The notes under the pieces: model-generated | The model's database searches: none | Told to the model about the DNA's origin: nothing | What the model saw: only the letters and a program-made list of their open reading frames with translations | From: Candidatus Pelagibacterales bacterium | Lineage (GTDB): Bacteria > Pseudomonadota > Alphaproteobacteria > TMED109 | Direction of reading: 5' to 3' | Length of the DNA: 64,000 nt | Assembly (NCBI GenBank): GCA_002715505.1 | Contig: PAZF01000017.1 | Location: forward strand, 1 to 64,000 | Made by a program: the position numbers and the translations under genes | In this document: piece after piece, positions 61,516 through 64,000 of the stretch | Layout of the letters: each line of letters opens with the position of its first letter | Numbering within the stretch: position 1 is the first letter of the stretch

Positions 61516-62504
61516 TGAAAAAAGTAATTTATATAGAAAAAAGCATTAAAAACTTAGCTAGAGTAAAAGCAATAATTAGAAGGTTTAGAGATCCTTCAAT
61601 AATTTATATTAATAGATACACAGAAGTCTTTAATAAAAAAAATCAAAACTTTCCTCTGCAGAAAAAAAATCCAGCAGTAATTTTAGCAAAAAAACAGGGA
61701 AATTTTTTGTTAAAAACACCCGAAAGCTATACAATAGGAAGAAAAAATAACTATTATTTTTCTTACATGTATAATTGTATTTTTGATTGTAGATATTGTT
61801 TTTTACAAGGTTTATATAATTCTTCAAATTTTGTTATTTTTATCAATTATGAAGATTATTTTAATGAAATAGGTTTGCTAGACTCAAGTCACATTGCTAA
61901 TGATACTACTATTTTTTCTGGTTATGATTGTGACTCGTTAGCATATGACAGTATTAGTAATTTTTCTGAGTCAGTTCTAAAAAGTTTTAATAAATTTAAA
62001 AAAATTGAGCTAGAAATTAGAACTAAAAGCACTTATGTTAAGCCATTCATGAGAAAAAGCATGCAGAATATTATTTTGGCGTTTAGTTTTACGCCAGAAA
62101 GATTTTCATCAAAATATGAGTTAGGTGTAGCTAGTAATAAAAAGAGGGTCAAGGTACTACAAAATTTAATAAATAAAGGATGGAAGGTAGGAATTAGATT
62201 TGATCCATTTGTAATTTATGAAGGTTGGGAGAAAGATTACTTAAATTTATTTGAATTAATATTTAGCAAAATACCAACTGAACAAATGCATTCTGTAACC
62301 TATGGAAATATAAGATTTCCCAAAAATATTTTTTCCAAAATTAAAAAGTACTATGCAGAAGAAAAGCTTTTTTTTAAATTTTCTAAGTATAAAAGTAATA
62401 TTTATGATGAAGATAACGGAGAATTAATAAATAATTTTTGCTCACGTTACTTAATTAATTATGTAGATAAAAATAAAATATATTGCAATATTCATGAAAG
62501 ATAG
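61515..62504 (+). CDS. Spore-photoproduct-lyase-family radical SAM protein
   Basis: A 329-residue radical SAM protein with the cluster cysteines C88-x3-C92-x2-C95 in SYMYNCIFDCRYCFLQG. The arrangement, the upstream basic N-terminus (LARVKAIIRRF) and the following FSGYDCDSLAYD, LEIRTKSTYV, LAFSFTPE and GWKVGIRFDPFVIYEGW match the SPL family. True spore photoproduct lyase repairs thymine dimers in spores, but non-sporulating bacteria carry many homologues of unknown role. It is coupled by a one-base overlap to the nucleosidase. A DNA repair role is possible but unproven. Confidence 0.82.
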   Translation: MKKVIYIEKSIKNLARVKAIIRRFRDPSIIYINRYTEVFNKKNQNFPLQKKNPAVILAKKQGNFLLKTPESYTIGRKNNYYFSYMYNCIFDCRYCFLQGLYNSSNFVIFINYEDYFNEIGLLDSSHIANDTTIFSGYDCDSLAYDSISNFSESVLKSFNKFKKIELEIRTKSTYVKPFMRKSMQNIILAFSFTPERFSSKYELGVASNKKRVKVLQNLINKGWKVGIRFDPFVIYEGWEKDYLNLFELIFSKIPTEQMHSVTYGNIRFPKNIFSKIKKYYAEEKLFFKFSKYKSNIYDEDNGELINNFCSRYLINYVDKNKIYCNIHER

Positions 62505-62505
62505 A

Positions 62506-63195
62506 ATGAAAAAATATTTAATTACTGGAACCTCCAAAGGAATAGGAAAATCCATTGCGTTAAAACTAATTAAAAATAAATGTCTAGTTTTAGGAATTTC
62601 TAGAAAACATAGTATAAAGGCTAAAAACTATATTCCATTCTCTCAAGATATATCGGATTTAGAAGGTTTTACTAAAACTTTAGAATATATCAAAAATAAA
62701 CACCCGGATATTCAAGGTGTTATAAGTAATGCAGGTGAAGGTGTTTTTAATAAATTAGAAAATTTTTCTGATATTCAAATCAGTAATTATTTTAACTTAA
62801 ATCTTTTATCACATATTTTGTTAGCAAAAAAAATGATATCAAATTTAAAAAAATCTAGAAAAGGTATATTTATTTTTATAGGATCTGAAGCGACTAAAAT
62901 AGGAGGTATTCAGGGAACACTTTACTGTTCTGCTAAACATGGTCTGCTAGGGTTTTTTAAATCGTTTAAAGCGGAGGCGAACAAAGCCTCTGTTAGAGCA
63001 ACAATCATCAATCCTGGCATGGTTAGAACAAGCTTTTTTAAAAACCTTAAATTTTCACCTGGGAGTGATAGGGAAAATGCCATTGAGGCAGAAGATATAG
63101 CTGAATTAGTGTATTTTTTGTGTAATTCTAGTAAATATATAAATTATTCTGATATCAATATTGACCCTTTGAAAAAAGTAATAATTAAAAAATGA
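62506..63195 (+). CDS. Short-chain dehydrogenase/reductase of the SPL cluster
   Basis: A 229-residue SDR, short for the family. The nucleotide motif is LITGTSKGIGKSIA; the middle has VISNAGEG; the catalytic residues are S in FIGSEATK and Y-x-x-x-K in YCSAKHGLLGFF; NPGMVRTSFF follows. The ATG at 62506 is one base after the radical SAM stop; an ATG at 62494 would add four residues and overlap it. It is the last gene of the cluster and ends nine bases before a sigma-54-like promoter. Confidence 0.87.
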   Translation: MKKYLITGTSKGIGKSIALKLIKNKCLVLGISRKHSIKAKNYIPFSQDISDLEGFTKTLEYIKNKHPDIQGVISNAGEGVFNKLENFSDIQISNYFNLNLLSHILLAKKMISNLKKSRKGIFIFIGSEATKIGGIQGTLYCSAKHGLLGFFKSFKAEANKASVRATIINPGMVRTSFFKNLKFSPGSDRENAIEAEDIAELVYFLCNSSKYINYSDINIDPLKKVIIKK

Positions 63196-63203
63196 TATAT
63201 GCT

Positions 63204-63219
63204 TGGCATAGTATTTGCT
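63204..63219 (+). promoter_or_regulatory. Sigma-54 (-24/-12) promoter upstream of fliG
   Basis: TGGCA (63204-63208) and TTGCT (63215-63219) flank a gap that gives exactly 10 bases between the invariant GG and GC. This matches the consensus TGGCAC-N5-TTGCW except that the two positions after TGGCA are TA instead of CG. It lies 57 bases before the fliG ATG, placing the transcription start about 45 bases upstream of it. Sigma-54 commonly drives flagellar operons. Confidence 0.7.
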
Positions 63220-63276
63220 TCATTAAAATATGTAATTAGAGCGTTAATATTTTGACATTAGAAAGGATGTGATATA

Positions 63277-64000
63277 ATGGCTAATGTTGCTATGGATGAA
63301 AATCAAAATAATACTGAAGCTGTAGAACAATTTGAAGGCCTAACTGGTGTACAAAAATGTGCTATTTTGATGTTGTTGATAGGAGAAGATGAAGCAGCTA
63401 ATATAATGACAAATTTAAGTCCTGAAGAAGTCAAATCATTGGGTTCATCAATGTATGAAGTTCAAGACATAGATCAAGAAACTGTAAATTTGGTACTAGA
63501 TGAATTTTTACAAATAATAAAAGCTAATACTGCACTAGGTTTTGGTGCTTCAGACTATATATCTACAGTAATGTCAAAGGCGTTAGGAAATGAAAAAGCT
63601 CAATCAGTATTATCTAAAATTACTCCACAAGACGCAAATAACCCTATAGATATTCTACAGTGGATGGATGCAAAATCAATATCTGATCTTATTTCAGACG
63701 AGCACCCTCAAATAATAGCTGTTATTTTATCTTATTTAGAGTCTGCAGTTGCATCTGATGTTTTAAGCCAACTAGACCCCAAATTACAACCAGATATTAT
63801 ATATAGACTTTCTACTATTGAAAATATACAGCCAGAGGCTTTAAAAGAGCTTGAAAAAGTAATGGAAAAGAAATTTAATTCTAATGCTTCTTTAAGAGCA
63901 ACACAAGCAGGAGGAATACGCTCGGCTGCAAATGTAATGAACTATTTAAAATCAAATGTAGAGTCTAATATCATGAAAGAACTAACTAAAAAAAATAAAG
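63277..64000 (+). CDS. fliG: Flagellar motor switch protein FliG, 3' end outside the window
   Basis: FliG is the C-ring protein that interacts with MotA to generate torque. The open frame runs from the ATG at 63277 to the window edge (241 codons of about 335-345). The N-terminal part has LTGVQKCAILMLLIGEDEAA, the middle domain has the signature DEHPQIIAVILSYL (EHPQR-type motif) and LDPKLQPDIIYRL, and LRATQAGGIRSAANVMNYL follows. The C-terminal torque domain lies beyond the window. AAAGGA stands nine bases before the ATG. A sigma-54-like promoter precedes it, suggesting it begins a flagellar operon. Confidence 0.94.
   Translation, partial: MANVAMDENQNNTEAVEQFEGLTGVQKCAILMLLIGEDEAANIMTNLSPEEVKSLGSSMYEVQDIDQETVNLVLDEFLQIIKANTALGFGASDYISTVMSKALGNEKAQSVLSKITPQDANNPIDILQWMDAKSISDLISDEHPQIIAVILSYLESAVASDVLSQLDPKLQPDIIYRLSTIENIQPEALKELEKVMEKKFNSNASLRATQAGGIRSAANVMNYLKSNVESNIMKELTKKNK

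Noticed and set aside
1-64000. CRISPR array, insertion sequences, prophage island or rRNA operon
   Set aside because: No repeated spacers, transposase-like genes, phage structural genes or rRNA sequences were seen on either strand.

Overview
This window reads as chromosomal DNA from an AT-rich, gene-dense alphaproteobacterium. G+C is visibly about 30% (not computed). The alphaproteobacterial assignment rests on family members and gene orders typical of that class: an NDUFA12-type complex I accessory subunit, a DUF2155 protein beside aat and accBC, hisZ next to purA, the alphaproteobacterial type of SerC, the tkt-gap-pgk-fba-thiE cluster, and the ybgC-tolQRAB-pal-cpoB operon. Gaps between genes are tiny: no gene-free stretch exceeds about 200 bases and many genes overlap, including convergent pairs that share stop-codon bases. 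This suggests a streamlined genome. The first gene of a flagellar operon (fliG) at the right edge indicates a motile, flagellated cell. A free-living aquatic lifestyle is inference only.

Layout. 1-3.5 kb: the 3' part of aspS, then (minus strand) an oxidoreductase, thiG and thiS. 3.5-6.4 kb: aroQ, accB, accC, aat (plus). 6.4-9.4 kb (minus): DUF2155, a small conserved protein, NDUFA12, a DsbA-like protein and an M48 peptidase with TPRs. 9.45-10.6 kb: an aminotransferase broken by a one-base slip in an A12 run. 10.6-17 kb: RNase E, amidase AmiC, an unknown secreted protein, a DUF6476-like protein, an RluA-type pseudouridine synthase and rpoH. 17-37 kb is a long minus-strand block: purA-hisZ-serA-serC, thiD-glmM-folP-ftsH-tilS, cpoB-pal-tolB-tolA-tolR-tolQ-ybgC, a phage-type RuvC-like nuclease, yebC, a YmdB phosphodiesterase, 5-FCL, zapA and a small coiled-coil protein.

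37-49 kb (plus): the glycolytic and pentose phosphate cluster tkt-gap-pgk-fba with thiE, then efp, a SuhB-family protein that has lost its metal ligands, an OmpA-like secreted protein, a MotA/ExbB-like plus OmpA/MotB-like proton-channel pair, then xseB-ispA-tlyA. 48.9-57 kb: an AhpD-like protein, aroC, fabI, a HAD dehalogenase, a MaoC-like hydratase, msrB, and a fatty-acid oxidation operon (SDR, acyl-CoA dehydrogenase, thiolase, and only the crotonase half of a FadJ-type protein). 57-58.8 kb: mtnA plus a class II aldolase, possibly a 5-methylthioribose-phosphate salvage pair, then tRNA-Thr(GGU). 59-63.2 kb is the most accessory-looking stretch: a small secreted cysteine protein, a membrane-anchored PD-(D/E)XK nuclease-like protein, and a tight operon of glycosyltransferase, MTAN-like nucleosidase, spore-photoproduct-lyase-family radical SAM protein and SDR. 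63.2 kb to the end: a sigma-54-type promoter and fliG.

The observations I rate highest are the nucleosidase/radical-SAM/SDR/glycosyltransferase operon, the SuhB pseudoenzyme, replacement of ruvCAB by a phage-type RuvC fold, the halved FadJ, the A12 frameshift, and three genes whose family-supported N-terminus lies upstream of any ATG/GTG/TTG start that fits. No CRISPR array, insertion sequence, rRNA or large repeat was seen.
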